Origin: Scilla litardierei
Taxonomy: Eukaryota; Streptophyta; Magnoliopsida; Asparagales; Asparagaceae
Length of the DNA: 64,000 nucleotides
Reading direction: 5' to 3'
Assembly (NCBI GenBank): GCA_030789695.1
Contig: CM061135.1
Span: forward strand, 109,500,301 to 109,564,300
A program made the position numbers and the translations under genes. Every line of letters starts with the position of its first letter. The stretch's first letter is position 1. Below the pieces are notes generated by a model that was given only the letters and a program-made list of their open reading frames with translations, had not been told where the DNA came from and ran no database searches. Below are positions 37,101 through 50,264 of this stretch, piece after piece.

Positions 37101-39079
37101 AACTCTTATTTTTCAGTTGAAGATAGCGACCTCCATGTTGCAAGGGACATTTTTGCGGATTTTTCTGAGCTCGGAACTATTTTCTACAATTTTGAAAACT
37201 TATGGATCGTTTTATTAATGATATGATTTGTTGTCCTAATTTTATCTTCTTTTATTTATTTTTAGTTGAAGATTGCGATCTCCTATTTCTAACGGACATT
37301 TTGCATATTATTCTGAATTCGGGACTATTTTCAAAATTTTTTGGAAGATGTATCTTTTTATTAAATGATAATATTTTTGGCCTAATTTTATCTTCCCTTA
37401 TTTTTCAGTTGAAGATGGCGATCTCCCTATTCCAACGGATTTGTATAATGTCGGTGCTATTTTCTACATTTTTATAGCCTACGTTTGTCTTCTCTTATTT
37501 TTTTCAGTTGAAGATGGCAATCTCCCGGTTCCAATTGACATTTTTGCAGATTTTTTAGCTTGAGTCTGTTGTTCTACATTTTCAAAAAGATATGGATCTT
37601 TTTATATAATGATATGATTTTTGGCCTAATTTTTTCTTCTCTATTTTTCAGAAGAAGATAACGATCTCCAGTTTCAACGAACATTTTTGTGGATTTTTTC
37701 GAGCTCCGGGATATTTTCTACATTTTCTCTAAGATATGAATATTTATATTAAATGATATGATTTTTATAGCCTAATTTTGTCTACTCTTTTTTCAGTTGT
37801 AGACGGCGATCTCTCGGTTCCAACGAAAATTTATGCAGATGTTTCGAAGTTCGATGCTATTTTTTACATTTAAGGAAGATATCAATTTTTTATAAAATGA
37901 TATGCTTTTTAGTTCCTACGTTTTTCTTCTCTTATTTTTAAGTTGAATATTGCGATCTACCGGTTCCAGCAGACATTTTTACTGATTTTTGTTACCTTCT
38001 GGCTATTTTTCTTCATTTTACAGAAGATATGGATCATTATATTAAATGATTTGATTTGTTGGCCTAATGTTGTTTTCTCTTATTTTTCAGTTGAAGATGG
38101 CGTTATCACAGTTGAAGATATGGATCTTTTTATTAAATGATATGATTTTTAGGCCTAACTTATTCTTCTCTTATTTTGTAGATGAAAATGGCAATCTCCT
38201 GGTTCCAACGGACATTTTCGGGTATTTTTCTGAGCTGCGGGCTAATTTCTAAATTTTCTGTATTGTATGAATATTTAGATTTTATGGTCTAATTTTGACT
38301 TCTCTAATTTATAAGTTGATGATGTCGATCTCCCGGTTCTAACGACCATTTTTGCTGATTTTACTAAATACGGAACTATTTTCTACAGTTTATTAAAGTT
38401 ATGAATCTTTTTATTAAATGATATGATTTTTTATAGAAAGTTTGTCTTCTCTTAATTTTTCACTTGAATATGTCGATCTCCCGGTTACAATGAAAATTTT
38501 TGCTGAATTTTCTGAGCTTTATACTAGTTTCTATATTTTCTGTTAGATATGAATCTTTTTATTAAATGATATGATTTGTATGGCCTGATTTTGTCTTCTC
38601 ATATTTTTCAGTTGAAGACGGAGATCTCCCTGTTCCAACAGACTTTTTTGCGGATTTTATGAGCTCTGGGCTATTTTCTATATTTTCTGTAAGATATGGA
38701 TATATATATTAAATGAGTTTTATGGCCTAATTTTGTCTTCTCTTATTTTTAAGTTGAAGATGGCGATCTCCCGTTTCCAACAGAAATTTTTGCATATTTT
38801 TCTTGCTCGAGGCCAATTTCTATATTTTCTAGAATATAAGAATTTTAATATTTTTGAATGAATTTTGTTGCCTAATTTTGTCTTCTCTTATTTTCCAGTT
38901 GATGATGGCAATCTTTTTATTAAATGATATGAAATTTTGTCCTTAGTTTGTCTTCTCTTATATTTCAGTTGATGATGGCGATCTCACGATTCCAACAGTC
39001 ATTTTTGCAGATTTATTGAGCTCCGGGCTGTTTTTCACATTTTCTGTAAGATATGGATAGTTTTCTTAAATGATATCAG

Positions 39080-39236
39080 TGAAGACAAAATTAGGCCAAA
39101 AATACCCGTTAAACCCGGGAAACCATCATCTTCAACTGAAATATATGAGAAGACAAAATTCAAAACTGGAAAATCGCCATCTTCATCTATAAAAATGTCT
39201 GTTGTAACCGGAGTATCACCATCTTCAACTGATAAG
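39080..39236 (-). repeat. Inverted satellite B module, copy 3
   Basis: Begins after TTAAATGATATCAGT, with GAAGACAAAATTAGGCC, and ends CCATCTTCAACTGATAAG. It is flanked upstream by the GTTGATGATGGC truncated monomers, as in the other copies. Confidence 0.85.
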
Positions 39237-41920
39237 ATTTTTATGTATTATTTTCTGAGCTTGGTACTATTTTCTACATTTTATGAAAGATATGGATCTT
39301 TTTATTAATTGATATGATTTTTATAGCATAAATTGGTGTTCTCTTATTTTCAGTTGAAGATGGTGATCTTTTTATTAAAATAGATGATTTTTGGCCTAAT
39401 TTTTCGTCTCTTATATTCCATTTGAAGATGGCGACCTCCCGGTTCCAATGGACATTTTTGCGGATTTTTCTGAGCACTGGGCTATTTTCCACTTTTTTGG
39501 AAGATATGTATCATTTCATTAATTGGTATCATAATTTGGCCTAATTTTGTCTTCTTTTATTTTTCAGTTGAAGATGGCGATCTCCCAGTTCCAACAGACA
39601 TTTTTTTGCGGATTTTTCTGAGTTTGGGGTGGCTATTTTGTACATTTTTTGAAGATAAGAATTTTCATATTAAATGATATGATTTTTATATCCTAATGTT
39701 TTCTTCTCTTATTTTTCAGTTGAAGATGGCGATCTTTCAGTTCCAATGGACATTTTTGCGAATTTTTCTTATCTCCATGCTATTTTCTACATTTTATTAA
39801 AGATATGGATCTCTTTATTAAGTGACAAGATTTTTGTAGACTAATTTTGTCTTATCATTTTTTCAGTTGAATATGGCGATCTCCAGGTCCACGTGGACAT
39901 TTTTGCGGATATTTCTTAGATTTGTGCTTTTTCTGGAAGATATCGGTCTTGATATGAATTGATATGATTTTTTGGCCTAATTTTTTCTTCTCAATTTTTC
40001 AGATGAATATGACGATCTCCTGGTTCCAACCAAATATTTTTCTGAGCTCCGCGATATTTTCTATAGTTTATGTAAGATATGAATCTTTATATTAAATGAT
40101 ATGATTTTTATAGCCTAATTTTGTCTACACTTATTTTTCAGTTGAAGATGGCGATCTCCTAGTTCCAACGGAAATTTTTGTGGATTTTTCAAATCTCAAT
40201 GCTGTTTTTACATTTTATGGAAGATATGAATTTTTTATTAAGTGGTTTGATTTTTATATCCTATATTTTCTTCTCTTATTTTTTTCATTTGAATATTGCA
40301 ATCTACGGGTTCCAGCAACTTTTTTACTGATTTTTGTTAGATTTGGGGCTATTTTTCTTCATTTTATGGAAGATATAGATCATTTTATTAAATGATATGA
40401 TTTTTTGGCCTAATGATGTCTTCTCTTATTTTTTTTCCGTTGAAGATGGCGTTCTCACGGTTCTAACAGAGATTTTTGTGGATTTTTTGACCTAAAAGTC
40501 TATTTCTACATTTTCTGGAAGATATGGATCTATTTATTAAATAATATGATTTTTGGCCTAATTTTATCTTCTCATATTTTTCAGATGAAGATGGCGATCT
40601 TCGGTTCCAACAGACATTTTTGCCTATTTTTCTGAGCTCCAGGTTATTTTCACATTTTTCGTAAGATACCTATCTTTAGATTAAATGATATGATTTTTAT
40701 AGCCTAATTTTGTTTTCTCTTATTTTTTAGTTTAATATGGTGATCTCCTAGTTCCAACAGACATTGATACATCTTTTTCTGAGCTCGGTGCTATTTTCTA
40801 CATTTTATTAAATAAGGCTCTTTTTATTAAATGATATGATTTTTGTAGCCAAATTTTGTCTTCTCTTATTTTTCATTTGAAGATAGCAATCTCCCGCTTC
40901 CAATGTATATTTTTGCAGATATTTCTGAACTTGGTACTATTTTTCTACATTTTTAGGAAGTTATGGATTTTTTATTAAATGATATGATTTTTGGCCTAAT
41001 TTTGTTTCTCTTTATTTTCAATTGAAGATGGCGATCTTCCATTTCCAACAGACATTTTGGCGGATTTTCTTAGTTTCGTGCTATTTTATAAAATTTCTGT
41101 AAGATATGAATCATTATATTAAATGATATGATTTTTATAGCCTAATTTTGTCTTCTCTTATTTTTCAGTTGAAGATGTCACTCTCCCGGTTTCAACAACC
41201 ATTTTTGTGGATTTTTCTAAACTCGAACTATTTTCTACAGTTTATTGAAGATTTGTATCTTTTTATTAAATGATATGATTTCTATGGACTAAGTTTGTCT
41301 TCTCTTATTTTTCAATTGAATATGACAATCTTCCGGTAACAACAAAAATTTTTGTGGAATTTTCTGAGCTCTGAGCTATTTTCTACATTTTCTGTAAGAT
41401 ATGGATCTTTATATTAAATGATCTGATTTTTATGGCCTATTTTTGCCTTCTCTTATTTTTCAGTTGAAGATGGATATCCCCTTGTTTCAACGGAAATTTT
41501 GGCGTATTTTTTGGAGCTCTGGGATATTTTCTAGAAGATATAGATTTTTATATTAAATGATATGATTTTAATGGCCCAATTTTGTCTTCTTATATTTTTC
41601 AGAGGACGATGGCGATCTCCCCTTTCCAACGGATATTTTTGCGGATTTTTCTGGCTTGTGGCTATTTTCTTTAATTTCTGGAAAATAAGGATCTTTATAT
41701 TAATTGATATGATGTTTGTTGCCTAATTTTACATTCTCTTATTTTCCAGTGGATGATGGCGATCATATCAATAAATGAAATGATTTTTAGCCTTATTTTC
41801 TCTTCTCTTATATTTCGGTTGAAGATGGCGATATCCTGATTCCAATGGACATTTTTGCTGATTTTTAGCTCTATTTTCACATTTTCTAGAAGATATGGAT
41901 CGTTTTGTTACATGATATCA

Positions 41921-42035
41921 AAGAAGATGAAAATTAGGCCAAAGAATGTCCGTTAAAACCAGGAAATCGCCATCAACTAAAATATAAGAGAAGACAAAAT
42001 TCGGAACCAGGAAATTGTTGTCTTCATGTATATAA
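41921..42035 (-). repeat. Inverted satellite B module, copy 4 (shortened)
   Basis: It starts like the other copies (AAGAAGATGAAAATTAGGCC) but lacks the last ~40 bp. It passes from the CTTCATGTATATAAATG part straight into normal-orientation satellite. Confidence 0.8.
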
Positions 42036-45000
42036 ATGATATGATTTTTATATCCTAATTTTTTTCTTTTCTTATTTTTCAGTTGAAGACAGCGATCACC
42101 CCGTCCCAATGGACATTTTTGCGGATTTTTTGAGCTCGGTGCTATTTTCTAAATTTTATGGAAGATACATAACTTTTTATTTAATATATGATTTTTATAG
42201 CCGACGTTTGTATTCTCTTATTTTTTTAGTTGAAGATGACGATCTCCCAGTTTCAACAGACTTTTCGCAGCTTTTTCTAAACTTGAGACTATTTTTCTAT
42301 ATTTTCTGGAAGATATGTATCTTTTTATAAAATGATATGATTTTTTGGCCTTATTTTGTCATCTCTTATTTCTCAGTTGAAGATGGCGATCTCCCGGTTC
42401 CAAATGAAATTTTTGCAGATTTTTCTAAGCTCGGGGCTATTTTTCGTGAAGTTATGGATATTTTTATTAAATGATATGATTTTTTGACATAAATTTTTCT
42501 TCTTTTATTTTTCCGTTGAAGATAGTGATCTCCTGTTTCCAACTGGATATTTTGCGTATAGTTCTGACCTGGGGACTATTTTCTAAACTTTCTGGAAGAT
42601 ATGGATCATTTCATTAAATGTTATGATTTTTGGCACAATTTTGTCTTCTCCTGTTTTTCAGTTGAAGATGGCTATCTCCCTGTTCCAACGGAAATTTTTG
42701 CGGATTTTTGTAAGCTCGGTTCTATTTTCTACATTTTTATAAATGATATGATTTTTATAGTCTACGTTTGTCTTCCCTTTTTCAGTTAAAGATGGCAATC
42801 TCCCGATTGCAATGAACATTTTGTGGATTTTTCTTAGCGTGAGTTTGTTTTTATAAATTTTATGAATGATGTGGATATTTTTATAAAGTGATATAATTTT
42901 TTTCCTAATTTTATCTTCTCTATTTTTTTCCGATAAAGATGACGATCTCCTGGTTCCAACTAATATTTTAACGGATTTTACTGACTCCAGGATATTTTCT
43001 ACAATTTCTGAAAGATATAAATCATTTATATTAAATGATATAATTTTTATATCCCAATTATATCTTCTCTTACTTTTCATTTGAAGATGGTGATCTCCTG
43101 GTTCCAATGAACATTTTTGCGGATTTTTAGCTCGGTGCTATTTTCTATATTTTATGGAAGATGGAGAATTTTTATTAAATGATATGATTTTTATAGCCTA
43201 CGTTTGTCTTCTCTTATTTTTTTAACTTGAAGATGGCATTCGCTCGGTTCTAACGAAAAGTTTTACGGATTTTTCTTAGCTTCAGGCTATTTTCTACATA
43301 TTCTGGAAGATATAGATCTTTTTTGTCTTCTTTTATTTTTTAGTTGAAGATGGCGATCACTGGCTCCAACCGGTATTTTTGCGTATTATTTTGACCTTGG
43401 GGATATTTTCTAAATTTTTTGATATAAATCTATTTTTATTAAATGATATGATTTTTGTCCTAATTTTTTCTTCTTATATTTTTCAGTTGAAGATGGCGAT
43501 CTCCCGGTTCCAACGTGCATTTTTGTGGATTTTTATGAGCTTGGTGCTATTTTCTATATTTGATTAAAGTTAAAAATCTTTTTATTAAATAATATGATTT
43601 TATAGCCTACATTTGTCTTCTCTTATTTTTTTTCAGTTGAAGATGGCGATTTACCCGTTCTAACAGACATTTTTGCGGATTTTTCTTGGCTTGGGAATAT
43701 TTTTTAACTTTTTTGGAAGATATGGATATTTTAATTAAACGATAAGATTTTTTGGCCCAATTTTGTCTTCTCTTGTTTTAGTTGAAGATGACAATCTCCC
43801 GGTTCCATTTTACATTTGTGCAGATTTTTTGAGCTCCGGGTTATTTTCTACAATATCTAAAAGATATGGATCTTTATACTAAATTATGATTTTATAGCAT
43901 AATTTTGTCTTCTCTTATTTTTCAGCTAAAGATTTTTGCGGATTTTTCTGGTTCCAATGGACATTTTTACAGATTACTATGAGCTCGGGGCTATTTTCTA
44001 AATTTTCTGGAAGATATGGATCTTTTTATTAAATGATCTGATTTTTGTCCTAATTTTGCCTTCTCTTATTTTTTCAGTTGAAGATAGCGATCTCCCGATT
44101 TAACTGATAATTTAGCAAATTTTTCTGAGCTCAGTGATATTTTCTAATTTTGTGGAATATATGTATCTTTTTATTAAATGAGATGATTTTATAGCCAACA
44201 TTTTTCTTCTCTTATTTTTAGGTGAAGATGTCGATCTAGCAGTTCCAACGTACATTTTTGCAGACTTTTCTTTGCTTGGGACTATTTTTCTATATTTTCT
44301 GTACGATATGGATCTTTTATTAAATGAAATGGTTTTATGGCCGAATTTTGTATTTTCTTATTTTTCAACTGAAGATGGTGATCTCCCGGTTCCAACTGAC
44401 ATTTTAACGGATTATTCTGACGTCGGGGCTATTTTCTATATTTTCTGTAAGATATGGATCTTTTTATTGAATGATTTGATTTTTGGCCTAATTTTGCCTT
44501 CTCTTATTTTTCTAGTTGAAGATGTCGATCTCCAGTTCCAACTGATATTTTTGTGGATTTTTCTAAGCACGGTGCTATTTTCTACATTTTATGAAATATA
44601 TGAATCTTTTTATTACATAAGATGATTTTTATAGCCTACATTTTTCTTCTCTTATTTTTCTAGTGAAAATGGCGACCTACCAATTTCGACAAACATTTTT
44701 ACGAACATTTCTTTGCTTGGGGCTATTTTTCTATAGTTTCTGTCAGATATGAATTTTTTAAATGAAATGATTTTTGGCCTAATTTTGGCTTCTCTTTTTA
44801 GTTAAAGATGGCGATCTCCTGGTTCCAACATACATTTTTGTGGATTATTCTGACCTCGAGGCTAATTTGGATCTTTTTATTAAATGACTTGATTTTTGGC
44901 CTAATTTAGCCTTCTCTTATTTTTCAATTGAAGATGGCGATCTCCCGGTTCCAACTGATATTGTTGCAGATTTTTCTTAGCTCGGTGTTATTTTCAACAT

Positions 45001-47668
45001 TTTATTGAATATATGCATCTTTTTATTAAATGAGAAGATTTTTAAATACTCTATTTTTCTTCTCTTATTTTTTAGGTGAAGATGGCTATCTACTGGTTCT
45101 AACTGACAATTTTGAGGACTTTCCTTTGGTTGGGACTATTTTTCTACATTTTCTATAAGATATGTATTTTTTATTAAATGATATAAATTTTGGCCTAATT
45201 TTGTATTCTCTCTTTTTAGTTTAAGATGGCAATATCGTGGTTCCAATGGACATTTTTACATATTTTTCAGAGCTTCGGACAATTTTCTGTATTTTACGAA
45301 AGATATGAATCTTTTTATTAAGGATATAATTTTTTGATTTAATTTTGTCTTCTCTTATTTTTAAATTGAAGATGGCGATCTCCTGGTTTCAACGGACATT
45401 TTTGCGGATTTTTCGAAGTTTCAAGCTATTTTCTACATTTTATGGAACATATGAATCTTTTTATTAAATGATATGATTTTTATAGCATAAGTTTGTTTGT
45501 CTTATTTTTCAGTTGAAGATGGCAATTTCCCAGTTCCAACAGACATTTTTGTGGATTTTTCGGAGCTCCAAGCTATTTTCTAATATATATGGATCATTTT
45601 ATTAAATGATAATATTTTTTGACCTTATTTTGTCTTATCTTATTTTTTTTGAAGATGTCGATCTCTCGGTTTCAATGAAATTTTTTGTGGATTTGTCTGA
45701 GCTTGGGACTATTTTCTACAGTTTATTGAAGATATGTATCTGAAAATGACGTAATTTTTATCACTTAATTTTGTCTTCTCTTATTTTTTAGTTGAAAATG
45801 TCGATCTCCCAGTTCTAACAGAATTTTGTGGATTTTTCTGAACTCCAGGCTATTTTCTATATTTTCTGTAAGATATGAATCTTTATATTAAATGATATGA
45901 TTTTATGGCCAGATTTTGTCTTCACTTATTTTTTCGTTGAATATGGCAAACTCCCATTTCCAACATATATTTTCGTAAATTTTTTGAGCTACGTGCTATT
46001 TTCTGTAAGATATGAATCTTTGTATTAAATAATATGATTTATATAGCATACATTTACATTCTCTTGTTTTTAAGTGAAGATAGCGTCTCCCGGCTCGGTC
46101 GGGCATTTTTGCGGTTTTTTCTGACCTCGCGGCTACTTTCTACATTTTCTGTAAGATATGGATATTTTTATTAAATGATATGATTTTTGGCCTAATTTTG
46201 TTTTCTCTTACGTTTGCTGGCGATCTCTCTGTTCCAACGGACATTTTTGTGGATTTCTATTAGGTCATGGCTATTTTCTATATTTTCTAAAAGATATGGA
46301 TCTTTAGAGTAAATGATATGTTTTTTATATCCAAATTTCATCCTCTCTTATTTTTTAGTTGAAGATAACGATCTCCCAACAGACATTTTTGCTGATTTTT
46401 TCTGAGCTCAGGGCTAGTTTTAAAATTTTATTGATGATATGGATCTTTTTATTAAATGATATGATTTTTGTAGACTAATTTTGTCTTCTCTTATTTTTCA
46501 GCAGTACATGGCGATCTCCTGGTTCCAACAAACAATTTTGTGGATTTTTCTGAGCTTAGAACAATTTTTCTAATTTTCAAGAAGTTAAGGATATTTTTAT
46601 TAAATGATATGATTTTTTGGCCTAATTTTGTCATCTCTTTTTTATTTGAAGATGGCGAACTCTTGGTTCCAACAAACATTTTTACAGATTTTTTGAGTTT
46701 GGAAATATTTTATACAGTTTATTGAAGATGTAGTTCATTATATTAAATGATATGATTTTTACAGACTAAGTTTATCTTCTCTTATTTTTCAGTAGAAGAT
46801 GGTGATATCCCATTTCCAACGGAATTTTTTTGTTGATTTATCTGATCTCAGGGCTATTTTCTACATTTATGGAAGATATGTTTTTTATTAATGATAAGAT
46901 TTTTATAACCTAAGTTTGTCTTCTCTTATTTTTTTAATTGAATATGGCGATATTCCAGTTCGAACGGACATTTTTGCAGATATTTCTACGGTCGGGGCTA
47001 TTTTCTACATTTTATTGAAGATGTAAATCTTATTAAATGATATGATTTTTTGAATATGGTGATCTCCTGGTTCTAAGGAAATTTTTGCCAATATTTCTGA
47101 TCTCGGGGCTAGTTTTCTACATTTTCTGGAAGATATGTATCTTTCTATTAAATGATATGATTTTTGGACTAATTTTTTCTTCTCTTATTTTTTTCGTTAA
47201 AAATGGCGATCTCCCGGTTCTAACGGATATTTTTGCGGATTTTTTCGAGCTCAAAGCATTTCTCTATATTCACTGTAAGATGTGAATCTTTATATTAAAT
47301 GATATGATTTTTATAGCCTATTTTTATCTTATCTTATTTTTCAGTTGAAGTTGACGATCTCCCAGTTCCAACGGAATTTTTTGCGTATTTTTCTGAGCTC
47401 GTGGCTATTTTGTATATTTTTGGAAGATAAGGATCTTTATATTAATTGATATTGTTTTTTTGCCTAATTTTTTCTTCTCTTATTTTCAAGTTAAAGATGA
47501 TGATCTTTTTTAAATGATATGATTTTTTGGCCTTATTTTACCGTCTCTTATATTTCGGTTGAAGATGGCGTTCTCCCGATTCCAACGGACATTTTGCGTA
47601 TTTTTTTGAACTCCGGGCTATTTTTTACATTTTCTGGAAGATATAGATCGTTTTATTAAATGACATCA

Positions 47669-47824
47669 GAGATCACAAAATTAGGCCAAAATGTCCATTG
47701 AAACTGAGATATCGCCAATTTCAACTGAAATATAAGAGAAGACAAAATTCGGAACCGAGAAATCACCATCTTCATCTATAAAAATGTCTGTTGTAACTGG
47801 GATCTCGCCATCTTCAACTGATAA
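47669..47824 (-). repeat. Inverted satellite B module, copy 5
   Basis: Begins after GACATCAGA with CACAAAATTAGGCC and ends CCATCTTCAACTGATAAG. The surrounding monomer order matches copies 1-3. Confidence 0.85.
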
Positions 47825-49010
47825 GATTTTTATATATCATTTTCTGAGCTTGGTGCTATTTTTACATTTTATGAAAGATATAGATTTATTTATTAATTGA
47901 TATAAATTTTATAGCCTAAATTTGTCTTCTCTTATTTTCTAGTTGAAGATTACGATCTTTTAATTAAATGATACGATTTTAAGCCTAATTTTGTCTTCTC
48001 TTATATTCCAGTTGAAGATGGCGATCTGCTGGTTCAAACGGACATTTTACTAGATTTTTCTGACATCCGGGCTATTTTCCACATTTTTGGAAGATATTTA
48101 TCATTTTGTTAAATGATATGATATTTTGGCCTAATTTTGTCTTCTCTTATTTTTCTGTTGAAGATGGCGATCTCCTGGTTCCAACAGACATTTTGCGTAT
48201 TTTTCGGTTAAAGTATGAAAATTTATATTAAATGATTTGATATTTATTAGTTGAAGATGGCGATCTCTCTTTTACAACAGTCATTTTTGCGGATTTTCCT
48301 TAGCTCGGGGCTATTTTCTGTAGTTTATTGAAGATATGGATGTTTTAATTAAATGATATGATTTTTATAGACTAAGTTTTCTTCTCTTATATTTCAGTTG
48401 AACATGGCAATCTCCTAGTTCGGACGGACAGTTTTGTGGATTTTTCTAACCTCGACACTATTTTCTACATTTTTTGAAGATATGAATCTTTTTGTTAAAT
48501 GATATGATTTTTTGTCTTATTTTTGTCTTCTCTCACTTTGAAGATGAAGATGGCGATCTCCCGGTTCCAACAGGCAATTTGCGGATTTTTCTTAGCTCTG
48601 GGTTATTTTCTACATTTTATGTAAGATATGGATCTTTAGATTAAATGGTATGATTTTTATAGCCAAACTTTGTCTTCTATTGTTTTTAAGTTGAAGATGA
48701 CGATCTCCCGACAGACATTTTACGGATTTTTCTTAGCTAAGGGTTAGTTTCTATATTTTCTGGAAGATAAAAATCTTTATATTAATTGATATGATCTTTG
48801 TTGCCTAATTTTGTATTCTCTTATTTTCCTGCTAATGATGGCGATCTTTTTATTAAATGATACTTTTTTTTGCCTTATTTTGTCTTCTCTTATATTTCAG
48901 CTGAAGATGTCGATCTCCAGGTTCCAACGGACATTTTTGCGGATTTTTCTGAAATTTGGACTATTTTTCACATATTCTAGAAGAAATGGATCGTTTTATT
49001 AACTGATATT

Positions 49011-49166
49011 AGAGAAGAGAAAATTAGGCCAAAATGTCCATTGAAACCAGTAAATCGCCATCTTCAACTGAAATAGAACAGAAGACAAAATTCGGAACCA
49101 GGAAATCACCATCTTCATCTATAAAATGTCCGTTGTAACCGAGATATCGCCATCTTCAACTGATAA
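49011..49166 (-). repeat. Inverted satellite B module, copy 6
   Basis: The last copy before the array ends. It begins AGAGAAGAGAAAATTAGGCC and ends CCATCTTCAACTGATAAG. It lies only about 1.34 kb from copy 5, showing local duplication of this cassette. Confidence 0.85.
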
Positions 49167-49347
49167 GATTTATATATATGATTTTCTAAGCTTGGTGCTA
49201 TTTTCTACATTTTATTAAAGATATATATCTTTTTATTAATTGATTTGATTTTTATAGCTTAAATTTGTCTTCTCTTATTTTCCAGTTGAAGATGGCGATC
49301 TTTCTATTGAATGATATGATTTTAATCCGAATTTTGTCTTCTCTTAT

Positions 49348-49416
49348 TGATGTGACCCAGCCCATCAACTTATAAAATGAAGACCACATTCTAAGTGAAG
49401 GCCCAATAACAAGAGG
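49348..49416 (+). mobile_element. Putative LTR of an unidentified element, left fragment
   Basis: Non-satellite sequence starting TGATGTGACCCAGCCCATC directly after satellite B. The last 5 bp, AGAGG, are the target duplication of the chromovirus-like insertion. Joined across that insertion it continues at 63227. TG at the start and a downstream TATA box suggest an LTR, but the other end is outside the window. Confidence 0.5.
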
Positions 49417-49417
49417 T

Positions 49418-49564
49418 GATGCAAATCATAGAACAACTTCAAAGGATCTAGTTCAAGTGCCAATTGGACCAGTTACGCGTTTGCGGGCAAAGAGGTTTAA
49501 AGATGTACTCAACGGGCTGATTCAAGAGATATGGGCTCAAAGCAAATTAATGGAGGCCCATTGA
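49418..49564 (+). CDS. LTR-encoded C-terminal tail of pol (detached copy)
   Basis: 48 codons and a stop, in the frame that in the 3' copy continues integrase across the LTR boundary. The tail is basic (IGPVTRLRAKRFKDVLNGLI, then QEIWAQ) and uninterrupted here. The equivalent in the 3' LTR ends early at a TGA (62448-62450). It has no ATG and is not a free gene in this position; it documents that the polyprotein's C-terminus was encoded inside the LTR. Confidence 0.7.
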   Translation, partial: DANHRTTSKDLVQVPIGPVTRLRAKRFKDVLNGLIQEIWAQSKLMEAH

Positions 49565-49706
49565 ACATGAGCCCTGTGTTCAACAAAGATGGCCCAACAT
49601 GATTCAAGTTATAGAAGAATCCAACTATGGCTAGCTTAAATTCAGCAAGTAAATTGGCATGTGGAGGATTAATCTTTTTGAAAGGTTTTGAATGCCAAAT
49701 ACTCTA

Positions 49707-49840
49707 TTTGGAAGGCTTGCATGCATAGAAATTACTTTCCTTTTATATTTTTGGAAGGCTTGCATGCCTAGAAATTACTTACCTTTTCTATTTTTGGAAG
49801 GCTTTCATGTCGAGATAATTATTTTCCTTTCCTATTTGTT
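49707..49840 (+). repeat. Three 43-bp tandem repeats in LTR
   Basis: Units start TTTGGAAGGCTTGCATG and contain AGAAATTACTTTCCTTTT. The spacing is exactly 43 bp twice. The same triplet is in the other LTR at 62670-62800. Confidence 0.9.
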
Positions 49841-50252
49841 GGCAAGTGATCAGCCAACTTAATGGGCTGATTTGTAGCCATAATTTCAGCCTAAATTTTA
49901 GGAACTTTCCTTGTAATTAAAAGGCATCTAAGCAATGGAAAATGGGGTTGATTTTTCGGTAAAATTTCTGAGAGCATTTCTCTTTGGTTCTTTGAAGAAC
50001 TACTCGAACTTATCGGAGTTTTATGTGGTGTTCACCATCGACTTATCAAACGGATTTCCACCACCGTTTGTGGCATCTTCCTTAAATTGAGGTTCTTGTT
50101 TGCAATAAGCAACGGGTCGAGGTCATTTATACCAAGGATCTTGCTTTTGTCATGTAACGGGTCGATGTCTCCATCCAAACTCTGATTATAAAACAATCTT
50201 GGGTTCATCTTCGTTGTTGGGTCTCGTCGTTCCTGGCAGGGTTCACATCATT

Positions 50253-50264
50253 TGGTATCAGAGC
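50253..50264 (+). promoter_or_regulatory. Primer-binding site, initiator tRNA-Met type
   Basis: TGGTATCAGAGC, 2 bp after the 5' LTR, complementary to the 3' end of plant initiator tRNA-Met. Confidence 0.92.

Larger units (their letters stand above)
34160..49347. repeat. Satellite B tandem array, right block
   Basis: About 15.2 kb, roughly 103 monomers of the same ~147-bp satellite as the left block, all in the same overall orientation except four inverted modules. The GAATATTGCGATCTAC monomer type recurs near 34690, 37945 and 40290; the last two are about 2.35 kb apart, as are 14013 and 16370 in the left block. The array ends at CTCTTATT, where an LTR-like sequence begins. No gene is seen; the longer frames repeat the peptide VEDGDLPVPTDIFADFSEL because the unit is 49 codons long. 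Confidence 0.95.
49417..50250 (+). mobile_element. 5' LTR of chromovirus-like element
   Basis: 834 bp from TGATG to CATCA. It contains three tandem copies of a 43-bp unit starting TTTGGAAGGCTTGCATG (49707, 49750, 49793). Its first 148 bp carry an open frame that continues pol (see 49418-49564). Confidence 0.93.

Noticed and set aside
50253..50264. tRNA-like match
   Set aside because: Only the 12-base complement of the initiator tRNA-Met 3' end, a primer site and not a tRNA gene.
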